NCBI GenBank assembly: GCA_023433275.1
Contig: JAEZDN010000090.1
Span: 1 to 9,767, forward strand
Origin: Verrucomicrobiota bacterium
Lineage (GTDB): Bacteria; Verrucomicrobiota; Verrucomicrobiia; Opitutales; Opitutaceae
Direction: 5' to 3'
DNA: 9,767 nt
In this document: positions 1-6,361 of the stretch, piece by piece
Layout of the letters: each line of letters begins with the position of its first letter
Position numbering within the stretch: position 1 is the stretch's first letter
Made by a program: the position numbers and the translations under genes
The notes under the pieces: generated by a model
The model's database searches: none
Told to the model about the DNA's origin: nothing
What the model saw: only the letters and a program-made list of their open reading frames with translations

Positions 1-1329
1 CTCCAGCCCGACGCGGGGACCATGCGCGTCGCCGGGGAGCCCTACGCGCCCGACGGACCGTTGCGGGCGCGGCGGGCCGGCGTGGTCATGGTCAACCAGG
101 AGCTGGCCATCGCGCCTCACCTGAGCGTCGCGGAAAACATCGTGCTCGGCGCCGAGCCGGGCCGCGCGGGTTTCGTGGCGCACGTGGAATCGCGGCGCAT
201 CGCGGGCGCGGCGCTGGCGGAGTTGGGGCGCCCCGACATCCCGCTGCGGGCGCGGGCGGGTTCACTGAGCATCGCCGAACAGCAACTGGTCGAGATCGCG
301 CGCGCGCTGGCCCTGGGCTGCCGGGTGCTCGTGCTCGACGAGCCCACGAGCAGCCTCACGCAGGCCGACGCGCAGAAGCTGTTCGCGCTGGTCCGCCGGC
401 TGCGGAACCAGGGCAAGGCGGTGATCTACATTTCTCATTTTCTCGAGGAGGTGGCGGCGTTGTCGGATCGCTACACGGTCCTGCGCGACGGGCGCAGCGT
501 GGCCACGGGACGGACCGCGGGGACGGCGATGGACGAGATCGCGCGGCACATGGTGGGCCGTCAGGTCGACGACTTGTATGCGCACCACACGCGCATCCCC
601 GGGCAGGTGATGCTCGAGGTGACCAACCTCGCGGGACGGACGAAGCCGTCGTCGGCGTCCCTCCAGCTGCACCGCGGCGAGGTGATGGGGCTCGCGGGGC
701 TGGTGGGCGCCGGGCGCAGCGAGTTGTTGCGGGCGATCTTCGCGTTGGAACCGGTGCGTGCCGGCGCGGTGCGCGTGGGGGTGCATGCCGGCCCGGCGTC
801 GCCGCTGTTGCGCTGGCGGCAGGGATTGGGGCTGCTGAGTGAGGACCGCAAGGGCGAGGGCCTGGCCCTGAACCTGAGCCTTGAGGAAAACCTGACCCTG
901 CCGCGGCTCGAGCGCGTCATCCGACCCGCGGCGCTCGCAGCCGAGACGACCACGTGGATTCGCCGCCTCGGCGTGCGCTGCGGCGGGCCGGCGCAGGCGG
1001 TGGGCCAGTTGTCGGGCGGCAACCAGCAAAAAGTCGCGCTCGCGCGTCTCTTGCGCAATGGCGCCGACGTGCTCCTGCTCGATGAGCCGACGCGCGGCGT
1101 GGACATCGGCGCGAAGCAGAACATCTACCGGCTGATCGACGAACTCGCGGGCCATGGGAAGGCCGTGCTGATGGTGAGCAGCTATCTGCCGGAGCTGCTG
1201 GGCAATTGCGACCGGATCGCCGTGATGTGCCGGGGGGAGCTCGGACCCGCGCGCCCGGCGACCGAGTGGACGGAGCACAGCATCATGCTGGCGGCGACGG
1301 GGACCGAGGGCGGGAAATCTGAAAGCTGA
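1..1329 (+). CDS. Sugar ABC importer, RbsA-like double ATP-binding subunit (5' partial)
   Basis: Energising ATPase of a ribose/xylose/galactose-type (CUT2) importer, acting at the inner face of the membrane. The reading frame is open from base 1, so the gene starts upstream; about 440 of the usual ~500 residues are here. Numbering from the Met at base 22: the first nucleotide-binding domain lacks its Walker A (outside the window) but shows the Q-loop VNQEL (24-28), signature LSIAEQQLVEIARAL, Walker B VLVLDEPTSSL and switch His in YISHFLEE. The second domain has the lysine-less P-loop GLVGAGRSELL usual for RbsA second domains, then SEDRKGEGL, signature LSGGNQQKVALARLL, Walker B VLLLDEPTRGVDIGAK and VSSYLPELL. 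It ends with the family-typical short tail. The RbsC-like permease follows after a repeat-filled gap of 446 bp. The transported sugar cannot be read from the sequence, and no RbsB-type binding protein is in the window. Confidence 0.95.
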   Translation, partial: LQPDAGTMRVAGEPYAPDGPLRARRAGVVMVNQELAIAPHLSVAENIVLGAEPGRAGFVAHVESRRIAGAALAELGRPDIPLRARAGSLSIAEQQLVEIARALALGCRVLVLDEPTSSLTQADAQKLFALVRRLRNQGKAVIYISHFLEEVAALSDRYTVLRDGRSVATGRTAGTAMDEIARHMVGRQVDDLYAHHTRIPGQVMLEVTNLAGRTKPSSASLQLHRGEVMGLAGLVGAGRSELLRAIFALEPVRAGAVRVGVHAGPASPLLRWRQGLGLLSEDRKGEGLALNLSLEENLTLPRLERVIRPAALAAETTTWIRRLGVRCGGPAQAVGQLSGGNQQKVALARLLRNGADVLLLDEPTRGVDIGAKQNIYRLIDELAGHGKAVLMVSSYLPELLGNCDRIAVMCRGELGPARPATEWTEHSIMLAATGTEGGKSES

Positions 1330-1396
1330 ACCATGAAATCGGGCAGCGGGCATCTAGATTCCTAAATTGTGAACCGGCTTATGAATTCCTTGATTC

Positions 1397-1487
1397 GTCA
1401 TCCTGATCCCGCGTCGGTGGAGTGCGATCCACGGGGTTGGCGCGCGATCGTGGACTTCCTTGGATCCTTCGCTGCGCTCAGGATGAC
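1397..1487. repeat. Extragenic palindromic unit 1 (GTCATCCTGA...TCAGGATGAC)
   Basis: The left end GTCATCCTGA (1397-1406) is answered by TCAGGATGAC (1478-1487), and GGATCC lies inside the right arm, so the unit can fold into a long imperfect hairpin. The right arm (1462-1487) is almost the reverse complement of the left arm of a second unit at 1621. It lies in the gap between the two transporter genes. This is an interspersed extragenic element; no protein or transposase is associated with it. Confidence 0.7.
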
Positions 1488-1620
1488 GGTGAGGAAGATC
1501 GGATCGGGACCGCGGGGAAGGAGCGTTTCGGTCGCTCAGCGTCGGGGCACAAAGCCCTTTCCCCAGGATCTGCAGACCCGGTCTTGCGCAGGCTCCGGGC
1601 GGCCGACCACGATCGCTCCC

Positions 1621-1700
1621 GTCATCCTGAGCGTAGGCGAAGGATCCACGGGTCGGCGCACGTCCGGCCTTTGGATTGGATCCTTCGCGCGGTTCAGGAC
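1621..1700. repeat. Extragenic palindromic unit 2, diverged copy of unit 1
   Basis: The left arm GTCATCCTGAGCGTAGGCGA continuing to AGGATCC (1621-1647) pairs with GGATCCTTCGCGCGGTTCAGGA (1678-1699, written here as one arm with gaps to its partner). Between the arms both units share an ACGGG-TGGCGC-like stretch followed by TTGGATCCTTCGC, so the two units are diverged copies in the same order. The outer bases of the right arm have decayed (GACAG instead of GATGAC). Confidence 0.65.
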
Positions 1701-1724
1701 AGCCGCTGGGGTTGTTGCGACTGA

Positions 1725-1773
1725 GATTTCAGATTTTCGATTCCCGATGACCGATTCCCGATTTCCCCATTCC
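1725..1773 (+). repeat. Seven-unit heptamer tandem repeat abutting the permease start
   Basis: Seven consecutive 7-bp units can be read: GATTTCA, GATTTTC, GATTCCC, GATGACC, GATTCCC, GATTTCC, CCATTCC, with consensus GATTYCC. They run to two bases before the permease ATG at 1776, so the repeat occupies the place of a ribosome binding site. No Shine-Dalgarno sequence is visible. The rest of the 1330-1775 gap holds the two palindromic units and nothing recognisable as a gene. Confidence 0.7.
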
Positions 1774-1775
1774 TG

Positions 1776-2747
1776 ATGTCCGACCCCGCTCCCAAGACTT
1801 CCGTACTTCGCCACGTGCTCACCGCCTTTGCGCCGCTGGTGGGGTTGATCGCCGTGTGCGTGCTCTTTGCCGTGCTCCGGTTCGACACGTTTGTGACGCG
1901 CGACAATTTCTCGATCATCTTCCAGCAAACCGCCGTCATCGGCGTCGCGGCGCTCGGCATGACGTTGGTCATCATCGCCGGGGGCATCGACCTTTCGGTG
2001 GGTTCGATCATCGCGCTCGGCACGGTGGTGATCGCGCTGTTGCTGCAGGAAGGACATTCCCCGCTGGTGGCGGCGCTGGGCGGCGTCGGAGCGTCGGCGA
2101 TTTGTGGCGCGTTGTCCGGGCTGTTGATCACGCGCCTGCGGTTGCTGCCGTTTGTCGTGACCCTCGGCATGATGGGGGCGCTGCGGGGGGCGGCCAAGGG
2201 CCTGGCGGGCGAGCAGCCGATCTATCCGGATGAGACGTGGCTGAACAGCCTGATGCAATTGGGGCGCACCGGTGGATTGCCGTCGGGCGTGTGGCTCATG
2301 CTCGGCTTGGCGGTGCTGGTGGCGCTGGCGTTGCGCTACACGCGGTTTGGCCGGCACGTGTTTGCGGTGGGCTCGAACGAGTTGACGGCGCGGTTGTGCG
2401 GCGTGCCGGTCGAGCGAGTGAAGTTGCTCGTGTACATCCTGGGCGGGGCTTTCGCCGGGCTGGGTGCCGTGTTGCAATTTGCCTATCTCACGGGCGGCGA
2501 TCCCACGACGGCGGTGGGCTTGGAGCTCAACATCATTGCGGCGGTGGTGATCGGCGGCGCGAGCCTGGCCGGCGGGCAGGGCACGATCACCGGGACGCTG
2601 GTCGGCGCGCTCATCATGAGCGTGGTCGCGAACGGGTGCACGAAACTGGGTTTGTCGAACTGGGTGCAGGAGATCGTGACCGGCGGCATCATCATCGCGG
2701 CGGTCCTGCTGGATTATTTCCGGCGGAGGAATGCAGAGAAGGCATGA
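1776..2747 (+). CDS. Sugar ABC importer permease, RbsC-like (BPD_transp_2 family)
   Basis: Membrane channel subunit that works with the RbsA-like ATPase upstream to import a simple sugar. The 323 residues match the family's usual length and form about 8-10 hydrophobic segments. Family motifs are intact: ALGMTLVIIAGGIDLSVGS (about 59-77), PFVVTLGMMGALRGAAKGLA in the central membrane region, the cytoplasmic coupling loop GRHVFAVGSNELTARLCGVP (about 194-213), and VVIGGASLAGGQGTITGTL (about 257-275) near the C-terminus, which ends in a basic RRR tail. The ATG is the first one fitting the family N-terminus and directly follows a heptamer repeat with no ribosome binding site. The wide gap to the ATPase gene is filled with mobile-type repeats, suggesting the two were once closer. 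Confidence 0.95.
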   Translation: MSDPAPKTSVLRHVLTAFAPLVGLIAVCVLFAVLRFDTFVTRDNFSIIFQQTAVIGVAALGMTLVIIAGGIDLSVGSIIALGTVVIALLLQEGHSPLVAALGGVGASAICGALSGLLITRLRLLPFVVTLGMMGALRGAAKGLAGEQPIYPDETWLNSLMQLGRTGGLPSGVWLMLGLAVLVALALRYTRFGRHVFAVGSNELTARLCGVPVERVKLLVYILGGAFAGLGAVLQFAYLTGGDPTTAVGLELNIIAAVVIGGASLAGGQGTITGTLVGALIMSVVANGCTKLGLSNWVQEIVTGGIIIAAVLLDYFRRRNAEKA

Positions 2748-2765
2748 GAGGGATGAGTCCGGTCG

Positions 2766-2801
2766 CAGAGGGCACCAAGGTCGCACAGAGGCCACGGAGT
2801 T
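2766..2801. repeat. Short purine-rich interspersed repeat (CAGAGG-CACCAAGG type)
   Basis: Contains alternating CAGAGGGCACCAAGG, CACAGAGG and CCACGGAG blocks. From memory this resembles a degenerate microrepeat scattered between genes of many bacteria. It begins just after the permease stop and has no coding potential. Confidence 0.4.
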
Positions 2802-2813
2802 CATTGGACGACC

Positions 2814-2908
2814 GGTAGGGGTCGAGCTTGCTAGATCCTCGGCTCCACGCCGCAGTAGGGCCAATTTCCGGCCGGACGAACAAGGATCGAGCAAGCTCGA
2901 CCCCTACC
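2814..2908. repeat. Long inverted repeat with 26-bp arms (GGTAGGGGTCGAGCTTGCT...)
   Basis: The left arm 2814-2839 begins GGTAGGGGTCGAGCTTGCT; the right arm 2883-2908 ends AGCAAGCTCGACCCCTACC. The arms are complementary over 26 bp with one mismatch, and the loop is about 43 bp. The outer GTAGGGG boundary is shared with the two-hairpin units at 4417 and 5193, so it probably belongs to the same element superfamily. It lies between the permease and the serine hydrolase and lacks a U-run, so it is not a standard intrinsic terminator. Confidence 0.75.
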
Positions 2909-3001
2909 TGGAGAAGGGGAAGGCGGGAATCGGTGTGCATGGGATTCCCGAGATTTAGGAGTTTGATTTCACGTGGCCGATTATAGATTCCGCCCCTCCC
3001 C

Positions 3002-4267
3002 ATGAACCATTGCCCCTCCATTCGTCTTCGCTTCCTCCCGGTCTGCGCGATTCTCTTTCTGGCTGCCGCGTTCCTTCGCGCCGCGGATCCCGCGGCGCAT
3101 GGGTTCGACCCGGAGCGGCTCAAACGGTTGGACCATGTCATCCAGACCGAGATCGACGGTCAGCGCCTGGCGGGCGCGGTGATGATCGTGAAGCGCAATG
3201 GCGAGGACGTGGTGTTGAAAGCCTATGGCTCGCATGACGTGGAAGGCGGCGTGCCGATGCGCACGGACTCGATCTTCCGCATCGCCTCGATGAGCAAGGC
3301 CGTCACGACGATCGCGGCGCTGATGCTCTATGAGGAAGGCCGGTTCATGCTCAACGACCCGGTGAGCAAGTTCATCCCGGAGTTTGCGAAGTCGGTCGTC
3401 GCGGTGCCGCCCCCGGCGGGTTCACCCTCGGATGTGAAGTATGTGACCGTGCCGGCGAAGCGGCCGATCAGCATTCGCGACCTGATGACGCACACGGCGG
3501 GTCTGACTTATGGGGATTTCCTCGCGATCGAGGATTACAAGAAGGCCAGGCTCCACGGCTGGTACCTGATGGATCATGACGAGACGATCGGCGACGCGAT
3601 GAAGCGGCTGGCGACGTTGCCGTTGTCGGCGCAACCCGGCGAGGCCTTCAATTACGGGTACGGCACGGATTTGCTCGGCTACCTGGTGGAGGTGGTCTCG
3701 GGGATGCCTTTGGACCGGTTTTTCGAGGAGCGGATCTTGCAGCCGCTGAAGATGACCGACACGGGCTTCTATCTGCCGAAGGAGAAGGCGGCGCGGCTCG
3801 CGGTGGTGTACAGTGTCGAGGGCGGGAAGCTGGTGCGGAAGGAAGATTCGAGCCGCACGGATTTCATCGATGGGCCGCGGAAACTTTTCTCGGGCGGCGC
3901 CGGGCTCTACTCGACCGCGTCGGATTACGGCCGCTTGTTGCAGATGCTGCTCAATGGCGGCGAGCTCGACGGCGTGCGTTTGCTGAGCCCGCGGACCGTG
4001 GCGCTGATGCACGAGAATCACACGGGGAACCTGTTCAGTTGGGACACGCAATCCTTCGGCTTGGGCTTCTGGGTGAACGACCGCCCCGGCCGCTATGGCG
4101 AACTGGTGGGCGAGGGCGCCTATGGCTGGGGCAGCGCGTATTTCCCGCAGTATTTCGTGGATCCCAAGGAGAAGCTGGTGGCGGTGCTGATGTGCCAGCT
4201 GCGCGCGACGGGCGGCAGCAATCTGAACCAGCGCTTCAAGGTGACGATTTATCAGGCGTTGAAGTGA
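3002..4267 (+). CDS. Exported serine hydrolase, class C beta-lactamase/EstB-like (PF00144)
   Basis: A penicillin-binding-protein-fold hydrolase of unknown natural substrate; relatives are esterases, D-aminopeptidases and class C lactamases. Residues 1-28 form a signal peptide: basic RLR, a hydrophobic core and a likely cut after LRA, so the enzyme should act outside the cytoplasm. The nucleophile motif S96-M-S-K99 is intact (RIASMSKA), followed by LMTHTAGLTYGD (161-172). The second motif region reads FNYGYGTDLLGYLVE, with Tyr218 in place but YGY rather than the YxN of true lactamases. The C-terminal KTG box is replaced by YGWGSAYFPQYFVDP (374-388), as in EstB-type esterases, where WGG occupies this place. 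True beta-lactamase activity is therefore unlikely. The ATG is preceded by CCCCTCCCC with no ribosome binding site. Length (421) is normal for the family. Confidence 0.9.
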   Translation: MNHCPSIRLRFLPVCAILFLAAAFLRAADPAAHGFDPERLKRLDHVIQTEIDGQRLAGAVMIVKRNGEDVVLKAYGSHDVEGGVPMRTDSIFRIASMSKAVTTIAALMLYEEGRFMLNDPVSKFIPEFAKSVVAVPPPAGSPSDVKYVTVPAKRPISIRDLMTHTAGLTYGDFLAIEDYKKARLHGWYLMDHDETIGDAMKRLATLPLSAQPGEAFNYGYGTDLLGYLVEVVSGMPLDRFFEERILQPLKMTDTGFYLPKEKAARLAVVYSVEGGKLVRKEDSSRTDFIDGPRKLFSGGAGLYSTASDYGRLLQMLLNGGELDGVRLLSPRTVALMHENHTGNLFSWDTQSFGLGFWVNDRPGRYGELVGEGAYGWGSAYFPQYFVDPKEKLVAVLMCQLRATGGSNLNQRFKVTIYQALK

Positions 4268-4416
4268 GGGCGGCCTGCCGGCGAGCGCGCTCGGAGCCAC
4301 ACTATTTCACTGACGTACGGGCGTATCCTCCGCACCCGTGCGTTGGGCACCCCTCTCCAGCCGGAACCATGTAGTCGGAGCGCGATGCCGCAGCGTGCGC
4401 GGCTGAACTGTTCTGT

Positions 4417-4491
4417 GTAGGGGCGTGGTTCGTCCACGCCCTTGGTTCCCGCGGCGGAGCAAAGGGCGCGGTCAAGCCGAGCTCCTACATC
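4417..4491 (+). repeat. REP-like two-hairpin unit, copy 1
   Basis: Two palindromes in a row: GGGCGTGG-TTCGT-CCACGCCC on the left, then GGGCGCGG-TCAAG-CCGAGCTC on the right with some decay. They are joined by a GCGGCGGAGCAAA linker. The unit is bounded by GTAGGGG and its complement CTCCTAC. A second copy lies inverted at 5193-5265. Confidence 0.75.
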
Positions 4492-4535
4492 CGACGGTAT
4501 AGTTCCGGCGCAGGGTGACTCCCGATCACGAAGCA

Positions 4536-4555
4536 CCGGGGCGAGGGCGCCCCGG
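4536..4555. repeat. Short GC hairpin with AGGG loop, copy 1
   Basis: CCGGGGCG (4536-4543), loop AGGG, CGCCCCGG (4548-4555): a perfect 8-bp stem. The same design with the same loop recurs at 5031-5050 and 9370-9389. Confidence 0.65.
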
Positions 4556-4649
4556 CTCCAAGAGCGGTGCGCCTCTCGTGGGCGTGAGTTCGGACCGACC
4601 AAGGTCGGCTCCGACCAATGATAATGCGCCGAGGCGGGAGGACGCGGAG

Positions 4650-4856
4650 CTACATCGCTTCGGCGATGTAGCCCTGGCCGCGGAGGGCGGCGGTGAGCTG
4701 GCCGGTCTCGGCGCCGTCGTGGCGCACGATGGCCTCGTGGGCACCGGGATCGATTTCGACGCTCTCGACCAAAGGCACGGCCTCGAGTGCCTTCTCGAGG
4801 TGGGCGGTGTCGGAGGTCGGTGTGAGTTTGGCGATCTTGAGACGAGTGGTTTCCAT
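4650..4856 (-). CDS. Small heavy-metal-associated (HMA) fold protein lacking CxxC
   Basis: A 68-residue stand-alone protein with the layout of an HMA/copper-chaperone domain: METTRLKIAKL as first strand, HLEKALEAVPLVESVEID as helix 1 and strand 2, EAIVRHDGAE as strand 3, and QLTAALRGQGYIAEAM as helix 2 and strand 4. In metal-binding members the first loop is MTCxxC; here it reads LTPTSD, so both cysteines are gone (Pro13 and Asp16 by my alignment). It therefore should not bind copper in the usual way. The start is placed at the internal Met at 4856 because the frame's upstream extension to 5093 has no family similarity. No ribosome binding site is seen. Flanked on both sides by repeat units; it may be a diverged structural relative or a decaying gene. 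Confidence 0.75.
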   Translation of the reverse strand: METTRLKIAKLTPTSDTAHLEKALEAVPLVESVEIDPGAHEAIVRHDGAETGQLTAALRGQGYIAEAM

Positions 4857-5030
4857 GGGAGAAGAGGGAAACGGAGGGAAAGGAGAATAGTCCGACCGGG
4901 TGCCGGGTTGAGGCGCGAGCTTACGAGGCCAGCGTCGGTCCGGATATAGGGTCGGGGGCGGACCCTCCCGTGGGGTGTGCTCCGGTGGAGAGTTCCCGAA
5001 CGGCAGGACTCGGCGCGGGAGACGCGGAAT

Positions 5031-5050
5031 GCCGGGTGAGGGCACCCGGC
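5031..5050. repeat. Short GC hairpin with AGGG loop, copy 2
   Basis: GCCGGGTG (5031-5038), loop AGGG, CACCCGGC (5043-5050): a perfect 8-bp stem, preceded by GGAAT and followed by CCACAT. Its context matches copy 3 (GAATT before, CCTCAAA after) better than copy 1. Confidence 0.7.
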
Positions 5051-5192
5051 CCACATTAGGCGGAACAATTGATGACGCCACCTCGGCCCCCATTCATGTT
5101 TGTCGGTGTTCATCTGTGGTTCAACTGCATGAATCCGGATTGGTCCTCCGCATCGCCCATCGAAAACTCCTCCCGAGATGATCATGGAGGCA

Positions 5193-5265
5193 GATGTAGG
5201 GGCGCGGCTTGACCGCGCCCTTTGCTCCGCCGCCGAACCGAGGGCGTGGACGAGCCACGCCCCTA
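5193..5265 (-). repeat. REP-like two-hairpin unit, copy 2 (inverted relative to copy 1)
   Basis: Begins GATGTAGGGGCGCGGCTTGA and folds as GGGCGCGG-CTTGA-CCGCGCCC followed by GGGCGTGG-ACGAG-CCACGCCC, with the linker TTTGCTCCGCCGCCGAACCGA. The whole unit is the reverse complement of 4417-4491 apart from scattered substitutions and small indels. Both hairpins are perfect here, so this copy is better preserved than copy 1. Confidence 0.8.
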
Positions 5266-5291
5266 AAACCGAACTCCGGCGGATGGCTCGC

Positions 5292-5672
5292 TCACACGAG
5301 CGGCACGGTCACCGTCGAAATCGGCAGCTCGCTTCCGCGGTGGGTTTGATAACCCCAGGGGGTGACGAGCAGCGGCACGTGGTAGAGGGCGCGTGCGTCG
5401 GCAATCGCGAAACGGATGGGCACGCGGTCGAGGAAGGGACTGTCCTTGTGATGCGTGACGAAATAGTCCTTCACGAAAAACAGGAGCTCGTAGGTGCCAA
5501 CGGTCATGCCCGCGGAGGCGAGGAGGGGCTCGTCGAGCCGACCATCGAGGTTGGTGACGACGGCCTTGAGCTGGGTCGGTTTACCGTCGAGTCCCCAGAG
5601 TTCGATGCGCATGCCCGCAGCGGGCCGGCCGGTGGTGAGGTCGAGGACGTGGGTGGTAAGTCTGCCGGGCAT
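5292..5672 (-). CDS. uraH: 5-hydroxyisourate hydrolase (transthyretin-like)
   Basis: Hydrolyses 5-hydroxyisourate, the product of urate oxidation, to OHCU on the way to allantoin. The 126-residue reading keeps the family landmarks: N-terminal GRLTTHVLDLTTGRPAAGM (His8), NLDGRLDEPL (Arg45), FVKDYF, and YHVPLLVTPWGY (His98). The family normally ends in YRGS; here it is H111-R-G-S followed by 12 extra residues (ELPISTVTVPLV), so both the Tyr and the usual C-terminus differ. The start is the ATG at 5672, which matches the family N-terminus. A TTG at 5723 would add a hydrophobic leader (RHFRLTAFHLLLFAPS) that could export the enzyme, but I favour the ATG. It is divergent from the guanine deaminase gene, 147 bp apart, which fits a shared purine-degradation role. 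No ribosome binding site is seen. Confidence 0.9.
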   Translation of the reverse strand: MPGRLTTHVLDLTTGRPAAGMRIELWGLDGKPTQLKAVVTNLDGRLDEPLLASAGMTVGTYELLFFVKDYFVTHHKDSPFLDRVPIRFAIADARALYHVPLLVTPWGYQTHRGSELPISTVTVPLV

Positions 5673-5819
5673 GGACGGAGCAAACAGCAATAAATGGAAA
5701 GCTGTAAGCCTGAAATGGCGCAATCGTCAGGCCGGGACGTGGCCGGCCCGGCGTGCGGAAAAGGGTGGGCCGGTCCTCCAAGCTCGCTTCCGGCGCGTCC
5801 GTGGCTTTCTTCTCCGGGT

Positions 5820-6290
5820 ATGGATCAGCAAAAGTTCATGCGGGAGGCGATCAAGCTCGCCGAGGAAGGGATGGCGGCCAGCCACGGCGGACCATTCGGC
5901 TGCGTGATCGTGCGCGCGGGCGAAATCGTGGGTCGCGGCAACAATCGCGTCACGTCGACCAATGACCCGACCGCGCACGCCGAGGTGACCGCAATCCGCG
6001 ACGCGTGCTCCCGGCTGCGGACCTTTCAGCTCACGGATTGCGAGTTGTACACCAGTTGCGAGCCATGCCCGATGTGTTTGTCGGCGATTTATTGGGCGCG
6101 CATCCCGCAGATCTATTTTGCCAACACGCGGCAGGACGCGGCGGAGATCGGATTCGACGATGACTTCATCTACCGGCAAATCCCGCTGCCGCTCGAGAAA
6201 CGGGCGATCAAGATCACGCAGGTCCTGCGGGATGAGGGGATCGCGACATTCCGGGGTTGGGCTGCCAAGTCGGACAAGGTGCGGTACTGA
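5820..6290 (+). CDS. guaD: Guanine deaminase (cytidine-deaminase fold, GuaD type)
   Basis: Deaminates guanine to xanthine in the cytoplasm, feeding purine breakdown. The 156 residues equal the length I recall for the Bacillus enzyme and follow it closely. Visible features are GGPFGCVIV (23-31), STNDPTAHAEVTAIRDA with zinc ligand His53 and proton-shuttle Glu55, YTSCEPCPMCLSAIYWAR with zinc ligands Cys83 and Cys86, and AAEIGFDDDFIYRQI (108-121), the segment that marks guanine deaminases rather than tRNA or cytosine deaminases. The chain ends in Tyr156, and a C-terminal Tyr contributes to the active site in the domain-swapped Bacillus dimer (from memory). The Met at 5820 is chosen because it fits the family N-terminus; the frame's 42-codon extension upstream has no similarity. 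Divergent neighbour of hydroxyisourate hydrolase. Confidence 0.93.
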   Translation: MDQQKFMREAIKLAEEGMAASHGGPFGCVIVRAGEIVGRGNNRVTSTNDPTAHAEVTAIRDACSRLRTFQLTDCELYTSCEPCPMCLSAIYWARIPQIYFANTRQDAAEIGFDDDFIYRQIPLPLEKRAIKITQVLRDEGIATFRGWAAKSDKVRY

Positions 6291-6361
6291 TTGCCGTGTT
6301 ATCAAACTCTCCGGATCGACCGATCGGGACGGCGCCAATCTCGAGTCCTTGAATTCCTGAA

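Larger units (their letters stand above)
4268..4649. other. Gene-free spacer made mainly of repeats
   Basis: No convincing gene on either strand. It holds a REP-like two-hairpin unit (4417-4491), a CCGGGGCG-AGGG-CGCCCCGG hairpin (4536-4555) and a short cluster of CCGACC/GGTCGG words (4595-4616) that can pair with one another. The open frames crossing it lack codon structure and family motifs. Confidence 0.6.
4857..5291. other. Gene-free spacer with repeats
   Basis: Contains a GC hairpin (5031-5050), a TCGGTGTTCATCTGTGGTTC stretch (5103-5122) of the kind scattered between genes in many bacteria, and the inverted REP-like unit (5193-5265). No frame here shows protein family features. It must carry any promoter for the HMA gene, but none is distinct. 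Confidence 0.55.

Noticed and set aside
1725..1773. CRISPR-like repeat array
   Set aside because: Repeats are contiguous 7-mers without spacers.
1369..1776. Open frame of about 135 codons between the transporter genes
   Set aside because: It runs through two palindromic repeat units and the heptamer repeat, has no family motif, and ends at the permease start; best explained as repeat DNA.
1536..2894. Long minus-strand open frame opposite the permease
   Set aside because: Its composition (His/Arg/Gln-rich) is that of a GC-rich shadow of the permease gene, which has intact family motifs.
2814..2908. Intrinsic terminator for the transporter operon
   Set aside because: The loop is about 43 bp and there is no T-run after the stem.
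4417..5265. Composite transposon bounded by inverted repeats around the HMA gene
   Set aside because: No transposase between the units and no target duplication seen; the units are complete two-hairpin elements on their own.
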